From Dactylonectria macrodidyma (taxonomy: Eukaryota; Ascomycota; Sordariomycetes; Hypocreales; Nectriaceae), in contig JAGMUV010000011.1 in assembly GCA_020744425.1 (NCBI GenBank), positions 682,001-746,000 of the forward strand: a DNA stretch of 64,000 bases. Direction: 5' to 3'. Positions within the stretch are counted from its first letter, which is position 1. Each line of letters starts with the position of its first letter. A program made the translations under genes and the position numbers. This document shows positions 1 through 12,178 of this stretch, one piece after another. Below the pieces are notes generated by a model, which was not told the origin of the DNA, did no database searches, and worked only from the letters and a program-made list of their open reading frames with translations.

Positions 1-1
1 A

Positions 2-1750
2 TTTTCACTGGCCAAGTTGGAAGATGTCGTAATCGACAACGAGACTTACACCCAGTGCAAGATCTATGTGAAGGATACTAGGACCATCGATGAGTCCTTG
101 CTGAACAATGGGGTGGTGGACATTGCTTTGATCGACGCACCCGGCCTCAACTCGGACACCACCAAGACGACGGCGATTTTTGCCCGCCAGGAGGAGATTG
201 ATGTGGTTGTCTTCGTGGTTTCTGCCGCCAACCACTTCACCCAGTCCGCCAAGGAGTTCATCTGGGCCGCTGCCGCCGAGAAGGCCTATATCTTTATTGT
301 CGTCAACGCTTATGACAATATCAGAGACAAGCAGCGATGCCAAAAGATGATCCTGGACCAAGTTGCTGGCCTAAGTCCCCGGACTGCCAAGGAGTCTTCG
401 GAGCTCGTCCACTTCGTTTCCAGTAACGCCATTCCCGTTGGGCCATCGCCTCCTGGAGGACCTGGTGGAGGTGGTAGTGGAAGCTCAAGTGGAGGTGGCA
501 GCGGCGACCCTGGTGATGGAGACGACAAGGGCAAAGGTAAAGATCTCGACAAGATCCGAGACTTTGAAAACCTTGAACAGTCGTTGCGGAGATTCGTGCT
601 AGAGAAGCGAGCACGATCGAAGCTCGCCCCAGCGCGAACCTATCTCCTCAACATCCTCAACGACGTCCATTCCCTAGCAACGGTGAACCAGGAAGTTGCT
701 CAGTCCGAGCTTCAGCGGGTGACGCGGGAACTCAAGGAGCTTGAGCCCCAGCTAGAGTCAGGTAAAAGGGCCTGCACCGAGGTCAGTGACCAGGTCGACA
801 AGAACATCGAGGACACCTGCACAGACGTTTACAATGACACCCGCTCAACTCTCAATTCCGCAATCCTTCACGCAGGCAACACGGATTACGACGTTCCATA
901 CCCTGGCCTCTTGAACGCCTTCCAGTATGCCGAGGATCTCAAAGAGGCCATGCTCTCCCATATTGCCGACTCGGTCTCGATCTGCGAAGAAAATGCCCGC
1001 AGCAGGACAGTCCAAGGCGTCAACGTCATCAAGCAGCTCGGCATCCTCCACATTGGCGACGAGTTCAACAACTTGCAGTTCCGCCCCAACGTTATGTTCC
1101 AGCGCAAACGTGACGCTCTCGCTCGTCAAGTTCACATTCCAACTCAGATTGCGGATTTTGTTGACTGGAACACGCTCCTACAACACCAGGAGAAGTACGC
1201 CGGTACCGGTATGGCTCTTACTGTCGCCGGTGCTGTGGTACCCCGAATGATAGGCATGAGCACTTGGATGGACCAGGCGGTCGCCGCAACTCGAGTACTG
1301 AGTAATGATAACCTTCGCCAACTCATCCTCCCTGGACTTCTTGTAGCTGGTATGTCTCGCACCCCCAAGACCTCGCCTTGTTTCTTGCTAACCCGAGTTC
1401 TAGCCATCGCTGCCTCAGCCTACGTCCTCCAGCAGATCCCCAACTCCCTTCCCCCTCGCCTAGCCACCAAAATCTCCACCCAGCTCGCCGACCTCGACTA
1501 CGTGCACACTAACGCCTCCCGCATTTCCTCTTCTGTCCGCAAGGTCTTGCGCCTTCCGGCCTCAAACCTTCGTGTCAGCCTCGAGCGCAGCGTCAAGGAC
1601 CTAGACGACAAGCGCGAGGACACCATCAAGGTCAAAGGCGAAAGTGAGCGCGCCTCCAGCTATTTCTCCAGCCTTGTCCGCAAGACCGAGGAACAGCGCG
1701 GCGCGGTCGAAAATGTCGACCTAGACGCCCCACCACCGGGTCAACATTAA
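2..1750 (+). CDS. fzo1: Mitofusin Fzo1, mitochondrial outer-membrane fusion GTPase (5' end missing)
   Basis: This is the C-terminal part of a dynamin-like GTPase that fuses mitochondrial outer membranes. The gene is open at the left edge, so the start codon and the P-loop (G1) lie outside. Visible are the G3 motif DAPG in IALIDAPGLNSD, a G4-like site NAYD where the textbook form is NKxD, the following IRDKQRC and a LSPRTAKES segment typical of Fzo1. A Gly/Pro/Ser-rich linker follows, then a long charged heptad region, a hydrophobic membrane anchor, and a terminal coiled coil ending shortly before the TAA. A 54-nt intron at 1350-1403 has GTATGT, GCTAAC and TAG signals; removing it joins LLVA directly to AIAASAYVLQQIP, giving a continuous anchor. 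About 564 residues are visible. The gene converges on the deaminase gene 408 bp downstream. Confidence 0.93.
   Translation, partial: FSLAKLEDVVIDNETYTQCKIYVKDTRTIDESLLNNGVVDIALIDAPGLNSDTTKTTAIFARQEEIDVVVFVVSAANHFTQSAKEFIWAAAAEKAYIFIVVNAYDNIRDKQRCQKMILDQVAGLSPRTAKESSELVHFVSSNAIPVGPSPPGGPGGGGSGSSSGGGSGDPGDGDDKGKGKDLDKIRDFENLEQSLRRFVLEKRARSKLAPARTYLLNILNDVHSLATVNQEVAQSELQRVTRELKELEPQLESGKRACTEVSDQVDKNIEDTCTDVYNDTRSTLNSAILHAGNTDYDVPYPGLLNAFQYAEDLKEAMLSHIADSVSICEENARSRTVQGVNVIKQLGILHIGDEFNNLQFRPNVMFQRKRDALARQVHIPTQIADFVDWNTLLQHQEKYAGTGMALTVAGAVVPRMIGMSTWMDQAVAATRVLSNDNLRQLILPGLLVAGMSRTPKTSPCFLLTRVLAIAASAYVLQQIPNSLPPRLATKISTQLADLDYVHTNASRISSSVRKVLRLPASNLRVSLERSVKDLDDKREDTIKVKGESERASSYFSSLVRKTEEQRGAVENVDLDAPPPGQH
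1350..1403 (+). other. In-frame 54-nt intron in fzo1
   Basis: The donor GTATGT, branch-like GCTAAC and acceptor TAG are all canonical. The length is divisible by three and there is no stop inside, so the unspliced message also stays open and would add 18 residues inside the membrane anchor. Splicing is preferred because it restores an uninterrupted hydrophobic segment. Confidence 0.85.
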
Positions 1751-2158
1751 TGAGCAACGGGAAAAGATGGAATGAGAAACTATTCACACGGTTGACGAAG
1801 AGAAGGCAAAACGTGGCGTTTAGGGCATGGCGGTGCTTGCAAAAGTTGCAATCTTTTATTGACATTCAGCTTCGGATTAATGAACGAACGATTCAACACT
1901 CAACCCGTCGTTGTCGGGCTTTACTTCTCCCCCCTTCATTTGCGGACACACCTCAAGAGAGGTGTCCTTGATTGTTGTTGAGCGGTATCACAACATTTTT
2001 TTTTTTAGTTAGAAAAGAACCAATACCACTTTGTCAATGATTTCTCAGGAAATAAGGCGACTTTCTTTTTAAATTGCTCTAAGCTCTCTCCCGTACCTTA
2101 CTTACGACCAACCAGGTTGAAAGTGGTACCGCATGTAGGCTAATCATGACACTATACT
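1751..2158. other. Intergenic, convergent 3' ends of fzo1 and the deaminase gene
   Basis: It holds the 3' untranslated regions of two convergent genes, with a T-rich tract near 1998-2010. I see no gene. Confidence 0.7.
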
Positions 2159-3507
2159 CTATTCCCACATGATGCGCCGCAGACGCTCCTTTTCCTCCTC
2201 GCCGCCGAAGATTCCATCAATTCCCTGTCGTGCGAGGGCGCAGATAGCTTTGCGGTCGAGGCCAAAATGTTCTGCGACGAGGCGATACTCGTTGGAGAGG
2301 GGACTTCCAAAGACTCCCACATCGTCGGTCTGAGAGAAAGCGTCAGGATAAGTGAATATTTTATGTTTGGTTGAGTACTCACCCCCAGTGAAATCTTGGG
2401 CCCTGGGACGTCTTTCCAACTCCCGAAATGGTGGCCCTCAAAGCCGCCGCGGACCATGCCGGCTTGCACGTTACAGCTAAGACACAACTCCAGGCACAAC
2501 CCCCGTCTCGCAATTTCTTGTCGCGCTGCCTCGTCCTCCCAGATAACATGTCCGAGACGGCCTGGCTCCCAACTTAGCAGCACGTCCAACTCCTCTCTCG
2601 AGCCGCTCGCCTCCGCCTCGGCAAAGTGCACGGTAACGCTGAGGCCCTGCTTCTTCGCCTCCATAAACACGGGCGTGAATATGGCAACCTCTCCGCCGGC
2701 CCGTGCCGTGGGGTCGCCGCATAGATCAAGCCCTACGACGCCTTGGCCACGATGTGCCAGCGCCAAGGCGAGGGTTGAGGCGGCGGTGGCGGCGGTGTGA
2801 CGACGGTCGACGGAGAGAATGAGGCGGGTGCGGAGTTGAGGGTTCTCTGCCTCGAACGCCGCGATGGTTGACAGGAGGATAGACACATAGGCTTCGGCTG
2901 TCAGGAGTGGTGTTCCGCGAGGTGTGGTGCGCAGCTCGAGGTAGCAGATACCGTCGTTGAGGAAGTCGGTCAGGACGGAAGTTGTGGTATAACGTACGGA
3001 TTCCTCGTCAGTGAGGAGGCCGTAGATGTAGGTACTAAAGAGTGGGAAGAAGCTACGGAATGTTAGAAACACGTAAATCGTATGCCAGGCTTTCTCATAG
3101 TCATAAGATTTTATCTCAGGCCAGCAATATAACCATAGCCCCATAGCTAGGATAAGTGAGACGAATCTATACGTATTTCGGATGCCTTCAAGGTTATGAA
3201 ACGTGTGTTTACGAGGGGGGAGGCTCACGTTTCCAAGTTATAGTCATGCTTCCCCTCAGGCATGACGATGAGGGGATCCTCAAGGTCTGTCTCCCCGTCA
3301 TTCTTCTTGCGCAGCCATACTTCATGCAGCGCCTGCCGAGAGATACTGCCCGTCAGGTGGGCGTGTAGCTAGAGTCATCGTCAGTGGGACAACGTTCTCG
3401 TTCCGTGCGGATAGGATGCTGTTAGGTTCTCTGTATTGGCTCTCATAGCGGGGTAGAGAATAGCCACATAGACTGACCTCTATTTTCGGCAGAGCCACGT
3501 AGTCCAT
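2159..3507 (-). CDS. Adenosine deaminase-like (ADAL / N6-methyl-AMP deaminase family) protein
   Basis: Four exons: 3507-3478, 3368-3229, 3052-2383 and 2329-2159 (introns 109, 176 and 53 nt). They join to 336 residues, the usual size for ADAL proteins. The product starts MDYVALPKIE and then shows the zinc site HAHLTGS (H12, H14), the deaminase signature HFAE (H199, catalytic E202), the metal or transition-state site RLGH (H225), an ELCLSCN segment and TDD (T281-D283) followed by GVFGSPLSNEY. The last segment is characteristic of ADAL rather than classical adenosine deaminase. Each junction rebuilds a family motif: LPKIE with LHAHL, NLET with FFPLF, and SLG with TDD. The family hydrolytically removes an amine or alkylamine from purine nucleosides or nucleotides, probably cytosolic N6-methyl-AMP; the substrate here is inferred. 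All catalytic residues are present. Confidence 0.9.
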
Positions 3508-4213
3508 TTTCACACACTTTCCCTTGCGTGCCTGGTTTGGGAGTGCGTTTTGAACAATGGCGCGGTTGACAGAGTTAAGTCGTGCCTTATGAGAGGTCGT
3601 CGGTTGGCCGATGACTATCAACCAACTCGGCAATTGCCTACCCTGAACCCACTTAAGCGGCCAGCAACCTACCTCAGTATCACGAACTGATTCTCGAATA
3701 ACGTAATAAATAGTTTCTATCCAATGCATCATTACTTAGCTGTCTTTTATCGTTTTCTTTATTTTCTTTGCCATCTTCGCAATCATCTTTCTCAGACAAC
3801 ATATTGGCGGCTAACAATACTCTGATAATTTCAGGATCCTACATGCTAGAAAATCGCTATCGTCACACTAGAACTTCGATGATCCAATAATGTGGCATCA
3901 GATAATAAAAGCCTTAGCTTGACAAATTACATGTGAAGCCACCTTTCATAGAGATGAGATCGCAGCGATTACTTGACTGTCCCCCGTCCTAATACTTTAC
4001 ATCATATAGGTTATGCATGCATCCGCATCCACCCCTCCCAATCCAGCCCAGTGTAGTCATCAAGGGGTCCATTGGTTATATGCGCCATTTCCGAGTATTG
4101 TACAAAAATAGGCTCACTACTTAGCCCAGCAATTACCACGATCATTCGAGGCGCGGTCATACGGCGTGATCCTCCAGCGCGGGGAGGCGAGATATAAGGG
4201 CTTTGCACCCATC
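3508..4213. other. Intergenic, upstream of the deaminase gene and downstream of tom22
   Basis: AT-rich spacer containing the promoter of the deaminase gene and the 3' end of tom22. I see no gene or repeat. Confidence 0.6.
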
Positions 4214-4729
4214 TTACAGCGCAGGTCTGGCCTGTTCCTCGCCAAGTGCGGCACCAACCTTCTCAGCTGTGTTGCCCTCAGCACCAGCAGTCAGAAGTTC
4301 GCCGCCAGTCTGTCGCATGTTGTACTCCTGCTCCATGGCGCTGAGCTGCTGGTCCTCGGCGAATGACAGGGCGAAGGGGACACCGAAGAAGAGGGCCGAG
4401 GTAGTGATGACCCAAGCGCCCTTGCCGCTGAAGGAGATGACACTCCAGGCGGCACTAGTTACGGCATTGACGCGGCTGGAGACCCAGGAACGTGTGGTGG
4501 GAGGGACAATATCGCGGAGAGCGTATAATCGGTCGGCGAGAGTCTCGTCTGAAGGGTCATACTCGGACTCGTTGGAGATTTCAGATTCTAGGTCAGGTTA
4601 GTCTGGTGTGCGATGATAGCATTTAAGGTGGTAGGACGGACCAGTATCCGTGTAGTCGTCGTCATCAACCTCAGGGCCGGCCTGGGTGCCCTGGAAGTGC
4701 TCGTCCTCGACCTCGGTAAGAATAACCAT
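4214..4729 (-). CDS. tom22: Tom22, central receptor of the TOM complex
   Basis: Two exons, 4729-4642 and 4587-4214, separated by a 54-nt intron (GTCCGT donor, CTAAC branch, TAG acceptor), encode 153 residues, the normal Tom22 length. The N-terminal cytosolic part is strongly acidic (MVILTEVEDEHFQ, EVDDDDYTDTESEIS), as expected for binding mitochondrial presequences. It is followed by the conserved DRLYALRDIVPPTTR segment, a single hydrophobic helix at about residues 85-104 (AWVITTSALFFGVPFALSF) and a short C-terminal intermembrane-space tail after FAEDQQLSAMEQE. It acts as receptor and organiser of the outer-membrane import pore. The gene is divergent from the ADF-H-like gene 3.5 kb away. The donor is slightly off consensus, but the spliced frame matches the family exactly. 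Confidence 0.93.
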
Positions 4730-7700
4730 GATGGCGGTTTAGGTATGGAGAAAGACAGTTATTATTCTTGGTGCAAACGGGCGATGAGAAATTGGGGCAA
4801 AAAAGCTTGATGTCTATCGTCAGAGCCGTATGGAATGGAGCTCGAAGTGGCGGCTTGTCGTCTCAAGAATGAAGGAGGGGTAGATCTTGGCGGGTTCGGC
4901 TTCAGTCGTCAGGCGAGTAAAGCTCTAAGTGATGCGATTAGGATGCGCGACGAAAGAACAACGGAAAGTGGGCGAAGGAATCCGATGAACGGGGAGATTC
5001 TCTGTTGGTGTTCGGTTGATGAGCTGTCGTTGGCGTCACGATGCTATCGAGTCAAATTTTTTGGCTGCCCGCAAGAGCTGGGCTGGAGACTCGAGGGGCC
5101 AAGGGTTTAGCCGAAGAACACACTATCGTCACGTGCATCCGATTGATGATCGGGTATCGCGCTTAGGTAAGTTACTTAAGTCCTTCGTATGTGATTAACC
5201 ATTTTTCCATTACCTTATTGAATCCTTTTCAAGAATTCATGTTCTGTAATGGAGCTTAGGATAAGTTGCCTTTCTCCGTTCTTTGAGCTTGAAATTGGGA
5301 GAAAGGCACAGCCGAAGTAAGGTAATGGGACACAAAGCCGACTACGTATCAATCTTCATGTGGAGCTCGGTTTGGCCGGAGCATAATACACACTATTTAG
5401 TAACTTGACTTTGTGTTAGTTTGTACCTACTTTGAGGAGGGATCGGATGTATCAGCCCACTTCGGCAATGTGATAAATTATGATTGATATGTGAGACAAT
5501 TGCGACAAGTCACTATTGACGACACGACTTAATTCAAGAGTAGCACACCTGCGGAGGAAGAAAAACACCACACATACCAAAGACGGGTATTGCAAAATAA
5601 GCAACTTATAGAAGCTACCTCAGTACTAAGTTAGAGAATAGTATATATATACATAATGCCAAAAAGTAGACTGAATTAGTTTCTAAACTTAAATAATGTA
5701 TTGAATTTTATAAAGTGATACTAGGATATAGCGTAAGTGATGCTCTGAGGTGTGTAGTGTTTTCCTGCCACCCCTTCCATGGCACATAATCACGATGCTT
5801 AGTACTTACATCTGTGGTCGATGCTGGGTTGTGACACGTAGTTAACCATGCGCGAGGCGAGGGTAATACATTGCTATGCAGCTCAGGGCCTGGACTGGGC
5901 CAATTATCAAAAGCCGGATGATTCTCATGGGTTTGTGCTAGGCTAATAGGTTGCACGTCGGGGTTGGTTGGGATGAGATTGTGCTGTTGGTCCGGCCTTT
6001 TGACTGCTGCAAGTTGAAAGCACAGGCTTTTCTGCAGCACATACAGGGTTCCTCAGACATCACTGGCGGCAGACAGTTGACAAGCCACCAGAAACATGAA
6101 ATAAATGCATTGCACTGGATGTGATGGTCAAGGTATAATTATCCGGGGCCGCCTCTAGCGCTAGTTTTGGGCTTGGACACCGTGGTGGGGCCGCTTGGAA
6201 GCTGGTGGGAGAAAGAGGGTGTGCAGATCGACGAAGCCCCCTTTGTCAAAGTTTGGAGTCGAGAATGATGGAGAGGTGTCTATTTTGGGTGTGTAATTGC
6301 GTCGTGGGAAGTGACCCTCTTTTGGCGAGTAATGTGAATAGCGATGGGACCTTGACGACGAGGCGGGGATGATGAGATGCCATCGCCGTTGGGGATATTG
6401 TGTGAATTAGGTATGCACAGCTCCAACGATTAATAAGGAGAGTGGAGGATTGCAACGAAGCCCCCCTGGAGCGTTGACTGGCGCTCGTTGGTGGCTTGGG
6501 GGGTTTATTAAGAGAACCCTTGTTTTGAGCCAGCCCCAGGCCTACGAACGCGGACAAGCCTAATAGGGAAACGAGGGTGGCCAGGGGGTGGTGATGAGAT
6601 GGACCGTGATGGACGGCATGGGGGATTTGGGGAAATGGATTCCGTCGCTAACTTTGTTCTTTTGTTATTGTCAGGCTCAGGAGAGTCATAATTGGCGCAT
6701 GCTGTTGTTGCAAGTCCTGAGTGCTCGCTGTCCCAGTGACCATCGAAGACAAGTTTGGGAACAAAGTGTTGCAAGAGCGATGAGGAGGTACGGAGTACAG
6801 GCAGCTTAGCTACCTAAGGTAGCTCCAACAACACTTGTGGTTTACTTCGTACATGCATGCACTTGAGGACGAACTCGTTTCGCGCTCTTTGAAGTACTAA
6901 CTAAAAGTAGCACAAACACGGCCTCATCGTCCATCGTCGTCCCATCTTTTCGTTTCTTTTTTGTCGCTAAAGTTTTTCTTCCCCGTTTCGATCCATCCCG
7001 CTTCCTATTTCCCGCCTCTTTTCAGCCCTCGTCCTCATTAGCCGTGTGACGGCCCCCCAAGTGTGTTTCGAGACGGCGGCTGCATCTCTGGAGGGCTCTG
7101 AAAACGTCAACCAGGGCGCCACTGGGTGCAACCTTCAGCCACGTTTGCGACCATTTACGAAGTACGGACTAATACAGTAAGTGCATAAGGTGTGGTGTAC
7201 CGTCCCAACGTAACCCACATACCCTCCACAGCGGCCTGTCTGCCCCAAACTCTCTCCTCCATGGCGCCCATCGTGACATGGGTATCACCCGCTCCCTTTT
7301 GACATGCGTAGATGGGATGAACTTATGAAGAGATGCGTACCGAGCACAGTCGTAGAGCAAGCAGTGGGGATTGCGGTCCCCTGGGCTTCCGCGCCCTAGC
7401 TCATCTTCGTTTCCTTTCGTTGTTTGCTTTTCCTGTTTGCTCCGCGCGTGTTCTGGCGGCGGCACCTCCCGATCGATCAGCTCACAAGAGCTTGCATCGC
7501 AACGCCCCGGGCATCGCAGAGAGGGCAAAAAACTAGAAGGGGATCAAACCCCTCTCTCTGGCGCTCTTTGCTTTTGCGTCGTGTGGTCGTGTGTGTGTTT
7601 TGCCCTGTGTCTCTCTGCGTGTTGCCAGTGTCTCGGCCGACGACAATATTGGGTAATTCCGTTCCGACACCACACCCACGCCGAACGAGACGAGACGAGA

Positions 7701-8238
7701 GTGCTTCGCGTTGGCACCCCTCCTGTTACGAATTCGCTTCGAATTCTTGTCCCTTCGTTGTAATCCCTCTTGTTTTACTATACAACTCTCTTTTGCTCGA
7801 GCTAAACGATATCCCGTCGCGTCTAATCCAACCAACACGGCAAGAAAAAAAGGAACAACGTTGCTCGTGGCCCATCTCGCCCTGGCTGGAGCTCTACTCG
7901 CCCATATCCATGCTCGTAGCCTTGCCCCTGAAATCTGGTGGTACCGACCAGTGACCCGCACCACCCACCCGCCTAAACCCACCCGCCTGTCCTAATCCTT
8001 CGAATCGAACCCCCGAATTAAACGTCTCCCTGTTGCTGCTGCTGCTGCCCGTCTCTACGTCCCGTCGGCAGCGAGCTTGCGTCGATTTCGGTTTCGATTT
8101 CGACTTCGTCACTCTTTTGAACAACCTGCACCCGGTATCTGGCACCCGGCATCGCGCGCGTGTGCTTACAGCTATTCTTCCTCTCGCTGCCGCTGTTTGC
8201 CTTCACCCCCCTTTGAATCTGGCTGTGAAGGAGGCGCC
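4730..8238. other. 3.5-kb divergent intergenic region (tom22 / ADF-H-like gene)
   Basis: It contains both promoters. The part from about 6900 to 8238 is pyrimidine-rich on the + strand and is probably the promoter and leader of the gene starting at 8239. A GGTACGGAGTAC / CTACCTAAGGTAG cluster lies near 6786-6825. The open frames here are short, lack recognisable motifs and overlap each other, so none is called. Confidence 0.6.
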
Positions 8239-11200
8239 ATGTCGCTGAATGGGTTGGACGATCCCAAGGTCCAGGAAGCCCACGGGGCCGCCGCCGTCGA
8301 ACCGGGAGGATGGTATGATGCTCATTCAGTCGCTTCGATGCCTTGGCTCTGTTTTTCTTTCTTTTGCTAACCTATGCGCGTTTGTTGAAATAGGTTCCTC
8401 CTGAAGTACGCCAGTCGCGATGAGATCGAGCTCCTGGGCCGTGGCTCCGGCGGCATCGTCGAGGTGCGCACCAGAATCGCCGAGTACGAGGAGACCAGCC
8501 CTCTCTACGGCTTCCTGAGGTACCGGAGGAGAAATGTTTTGATCAAGTACCTGCCTGAGGACTGTTCGCGTCTAATTCAAGGTGCGTACCTGCTGCTATA
8601 TTCCCCCCCTATCGATTTCGGACCAACCTGACCAATCTTGTCCTTTAGCTCGTGTGGCCGTCCACTTTAACGCCGTATGCGAACGATTCTCCCCGTACGA
8701 CACCACCTTCGAGATCACTACTGCCAAGGAGCTCAAGGACACCAAGCTATCCGCTGCCTGCTCACTACATGCCGCGTCAGGTTCCAACTCGTCCGCCACG
8801 AGCTCAATACGTCGCAGGCGCCTAGTCGAAATTGCCGAGGAGGAAGAGGAGGAGCAGCAGCAACGGGCTAGCAAGCGCCAATCCATCCAGGACGGCGACG
8901 ATGTTGGAATTACACAGCCGCTGAAGCCAGACAAGGAGTTAGCTCCGGCGGACCCAGTAAAGCTCAACTCGGAACTCGCCTCGTCCCCCGAGGAGAGGAA
9001 GTTCTCGGCCTCGTCTACCTCCGAAGTGCCCAACTTCGTCGGCGTCGACGAAACGCCTGGCTCCGAAGATATTTCTGGCGAAGGCGTGCCCCGAACGTCG
9101 TCACAGTCTGGCCGACCCGACTACCTCGACTATAACCCCTACAGTTACAGCAAGCCGAAGGTGAAGCTCGCGCCCCGCCCCTCGCTGGAGGCGGGTGGTA
9201 GACCTCGCACGGCTGGAGGGTTCCGACCCGTCTCCCAGATGCCCGCAGGCCTCAAGCTGTTCGGCAAGGGCTCCAAGAGGGGTAGGAAGGTAGATGGTAC
9301 CGCAACGATTGAAGACGAGGTTGCTGAGAGCGACCCTGCCGCCAACACACTCTCTATTCCCGAGGAAGACACCGTTGCGCAACCCGAAATTACACGACCG
9401 GCGACAAGCTCGGGCCTGTCTACCGCTCCATCCATTGTGCCAGCGCCACCAGCGAAGACTGTCATATCACCGGAGAAGGCCAGATTGATGAAGGCCATGA
9501 AGCTTCGTGAGAAGAGGAAGAAGAAGAACATGACCATTGAGACTACCGACACGTCAGGGCCCGAAATCGACTCACCAGTGCCCAGCGTGGAGACAATTGG
9601 CGACCAGTTCGTCGAGGATGAGGAGTTGGAGACCCAACCGTCGATTTTCAATGCGGACTCGGCAATTGGCCTCGACGCCTCTTCCTCATCTATGAATACG
9701 GACCAGGCGTCCGAGTTGACGCAGTTAGATTCACATCCCGCCAGTCCCGTAATTGCTTCTTCAGAACCCAGCCATTCCACCAAGGCATCTTCACTTTCAG
9801 AGTCCACGGATGAAACCGTTCAGGCCAAGAGTGACGATATTCCTGATGATGAGGATGTGCTCGACATCGCTAAGCATGCGGAAGGAGTCGAGCAGGATGA
9901 GGATACACCGTCGACTGCCACTGAAAGATCTCAAGCCACCAAATCTGCTCTAGCGGAAACCGTGGAGACTCTAGCAAATGCTCAGCCTGAGACGACGCCT
10001 CAAACAGAGGCCCAACCCGCCGAGGGCGAATCTGAGGAAAAGCAAAAGGAGCCAGTTGCGCCAATCGGTAAGACAGAGAGCATTCCCGTACCACCGACAC
10101 CCGGCTTCGAGACATTGTCGAGCAGGACTGGACCCGAGACTGATGGAATTCCAGACGCGCCAGAGACAAATGAGAGGGTTAACGCGGACGCCACGACAGT
10201 AACCAAGCAAGATGAGGAGGTCTCTCCCCAGTCAACACCCTCGTTGAATATTCCCCAGTCTAGGTTCTCTTCCCAGAACTTGGAATCCGAGGCTCAAAGT
10301 TCGTCGGTGCCCACCATTAACTCGCCTCTGGATAGAAGCATTCAAGACGAGGTTGCTGCCATTGCTTCCAAGGAAGCCGGCGACACAGATGTCAACGCGG
10401 ATACCGCGTCTGAGTCCAAGCCCAAGCGCAAGTTCTTTGTTGATCCCATCCGAACTGACTTTGCGGATCGCCCTGATTCGCAACAGGGAGTACACTTGTC
10501 CGACGACGAGTCGTTGATGGACGAACTGCAAAGCGCGACTTTCCAGGAAGCAAAATCAATGCTTGTATCAAAGAGCCCCGTCACGCCAGTGTTTCCAAGC
10601 CCTACTAAGAGCGGGCTGTCACCTCACAGTGTCCGGACAGTTTCGAATCCGGTCCGTGGAACCTTCCTCGCCCCTGGAGATGTTAGCCAGAGCTCTGCGC
10701 GATCAGTTAGCTCGGGCGGTGCTGCGTTCCTGCACAAGGTCGCGCAGCAGCCGGTAGGCCCCAACCTATCCAAGAGGTCCAATGTAGGATCTAGCATATC
10801 CCAGCGCATCAAGGCACTTGAGAAGCTGTCGGCTACCTCGGGGAAAGAAGTTGCGCCTCCCCGTGGCGTGAGTCGAGAGCGTCCGTCTTCGACCTTCTTC
10901 TCGGTTAGGAAGGGCCGAGAGGCATCAAGATCACCGTCCCTTGCTGATAGGGCGAACTCGTTCACCCGGCCAGCTGTTCGGACACCGCCTTCGAGATCTG
11001 GCTCTAGAGATGAGTCGCCTGAGACATCCCGGCGGCCTCGACGCGACCGATCTGCATCAGTGGCTAGTAGACTGTCCATGTTCGAGCCCCCAAGTGATGG
11101 GAATTCGCAGTCGCCTGGCAGCACCCACCGAGCTCAGCCAGAGTCTATCTCGGTAACGGCCAAGATCATTCGGGACCCGAACGCGGCGAGGACGTTTGAG

Positions 11201-12178
11201 CCCCCCAAGGACCTTTCGGAGTTCAACCATCTTGAGCTCAAGCAGTCGCCTTTGCTGGTTGATCACCAAAAGGCGGCACCGGTGTGGACACCCGTCGCCC
11301 TCGAACAAAAGGACACCATTCATGAGCGCCGAATGTCCAAGGACTCCCGGGCTAGCCAGGACACCAAGTCGCGACGGTCTTCTCTCACTGTTGTCAAGGA
11401 TTTCATCAAGGAGCGCCGCAAGTCGGTGACTTCCATCACATCAGATACCTTTGGGCACGCTGGTTCACGATCTCCCACACGACCACCGTCAACCCACCAA
11501 AATAGCACTTCCATCACACATCGCCTCTCCATTAGCAGCCGTCGGTCGTCCTTGAGCCGGGACCGCGAGAACATGTTGTCCCCTACACCCACCGAGGGCT
11601 CTGCTTCCGGTGACGAGACTAAGTCTAACAGCGATAAGCGAAAGTCCCGCGCTGGCCGCTTCATGCGCCGCCTCTCAGGACTCTCCGGTTCCCGGGGCAA
11701 GATCTCGATGCCCTCGAGCATCTCACCCACTGTGGCTGAGGAGGTCATGGAGCCCATCCGACCCGCGACCACTGGCTCACCGGCCATCGCCTCGTACATG
11801 GGCGACGTCAACGTGCAGTTCCCCGACAACTTGCTCTGGAAGCGACGCAACCTATGCCTTGACACTCAGGGCTACCTCATCTTCAGCGCTCTCCCTGGAC
11901 AGAGCGGCCGCGCCGCCCAGGGCACTAAGCGTTACCACATGAGCGAATTCCGCCAGCCGTACATCCCCGATGTCGATATGCAGGAGCTACCCAACAGCAT
12001 CGTTCTCGACTTCATTGAGGGCAGCGGCCTTCAGGTCGCGTGTGAGGATCGGTCTGGCCAGACAAGTGCTTTACAGAGTGAGTACAACCCTAGCTGTTAT
12101 TAAAAACTCGTGACTAATTATTTTCTTCCAGCCGTGCAAAATGCTCATCGCCAATACGCCATGAGCTTTGGGAACTGA
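8239..12178 (+). CDS. Large disordered protein with ADF-H-like N-terminus and PH-like C-terminus
   Basis: Four exons: 8239-8312, 8394-8581, 8649-12077 and 12132-12178 (introns 81, 67 and 54 nt), giving 1245 residues. The start MSLNGLDDPKV and the next 110 residues (WFLLKYASRDEIELLGRG, SPLYGFLRYRRR, LIQARVAVHFNAV) resemble an ADF-homology (cofilin/coactosin/drebrin-like) domain. About 1000 residues of Ser/Pro/Glu/Lys-rich low-complexity sequence follow, with many SP, RRxS and basic-acidic blocks suitable for phosphorylation. The last 120 residues look folded and PH-like (LLWKRRNLCLDTQGYLIF, RYHMSEFR, IVLDFIEGSGLQVACEDR, then a final helix). I recall fungal relatives labelled 'GPI-anchored cell surface glycoprotein', but I see neither signal peptide nor GPI signal, so that label looks wrong. 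A role linking actin to membranes is inference. Confidence 0.8.

Noticed and set aside
352..354. Non-canonical G4 (NAYD) in Fzo1 as evidence of inactivity
   Set aside because: Fungal mitofusins vary at the lysine position, and the rest of the domain is well preserved, so this is not evidence of loss. The coordinates given are approximate (motif near 306-317).
2152..3228. Single long minus-strand frame of 358 codons covering the deaminase
   Set aside because: It reads through introns at 2330-2382 and 3053-3228 and lacks the HAHLTGS exon; the four-exon model restores all catalytic motifs.
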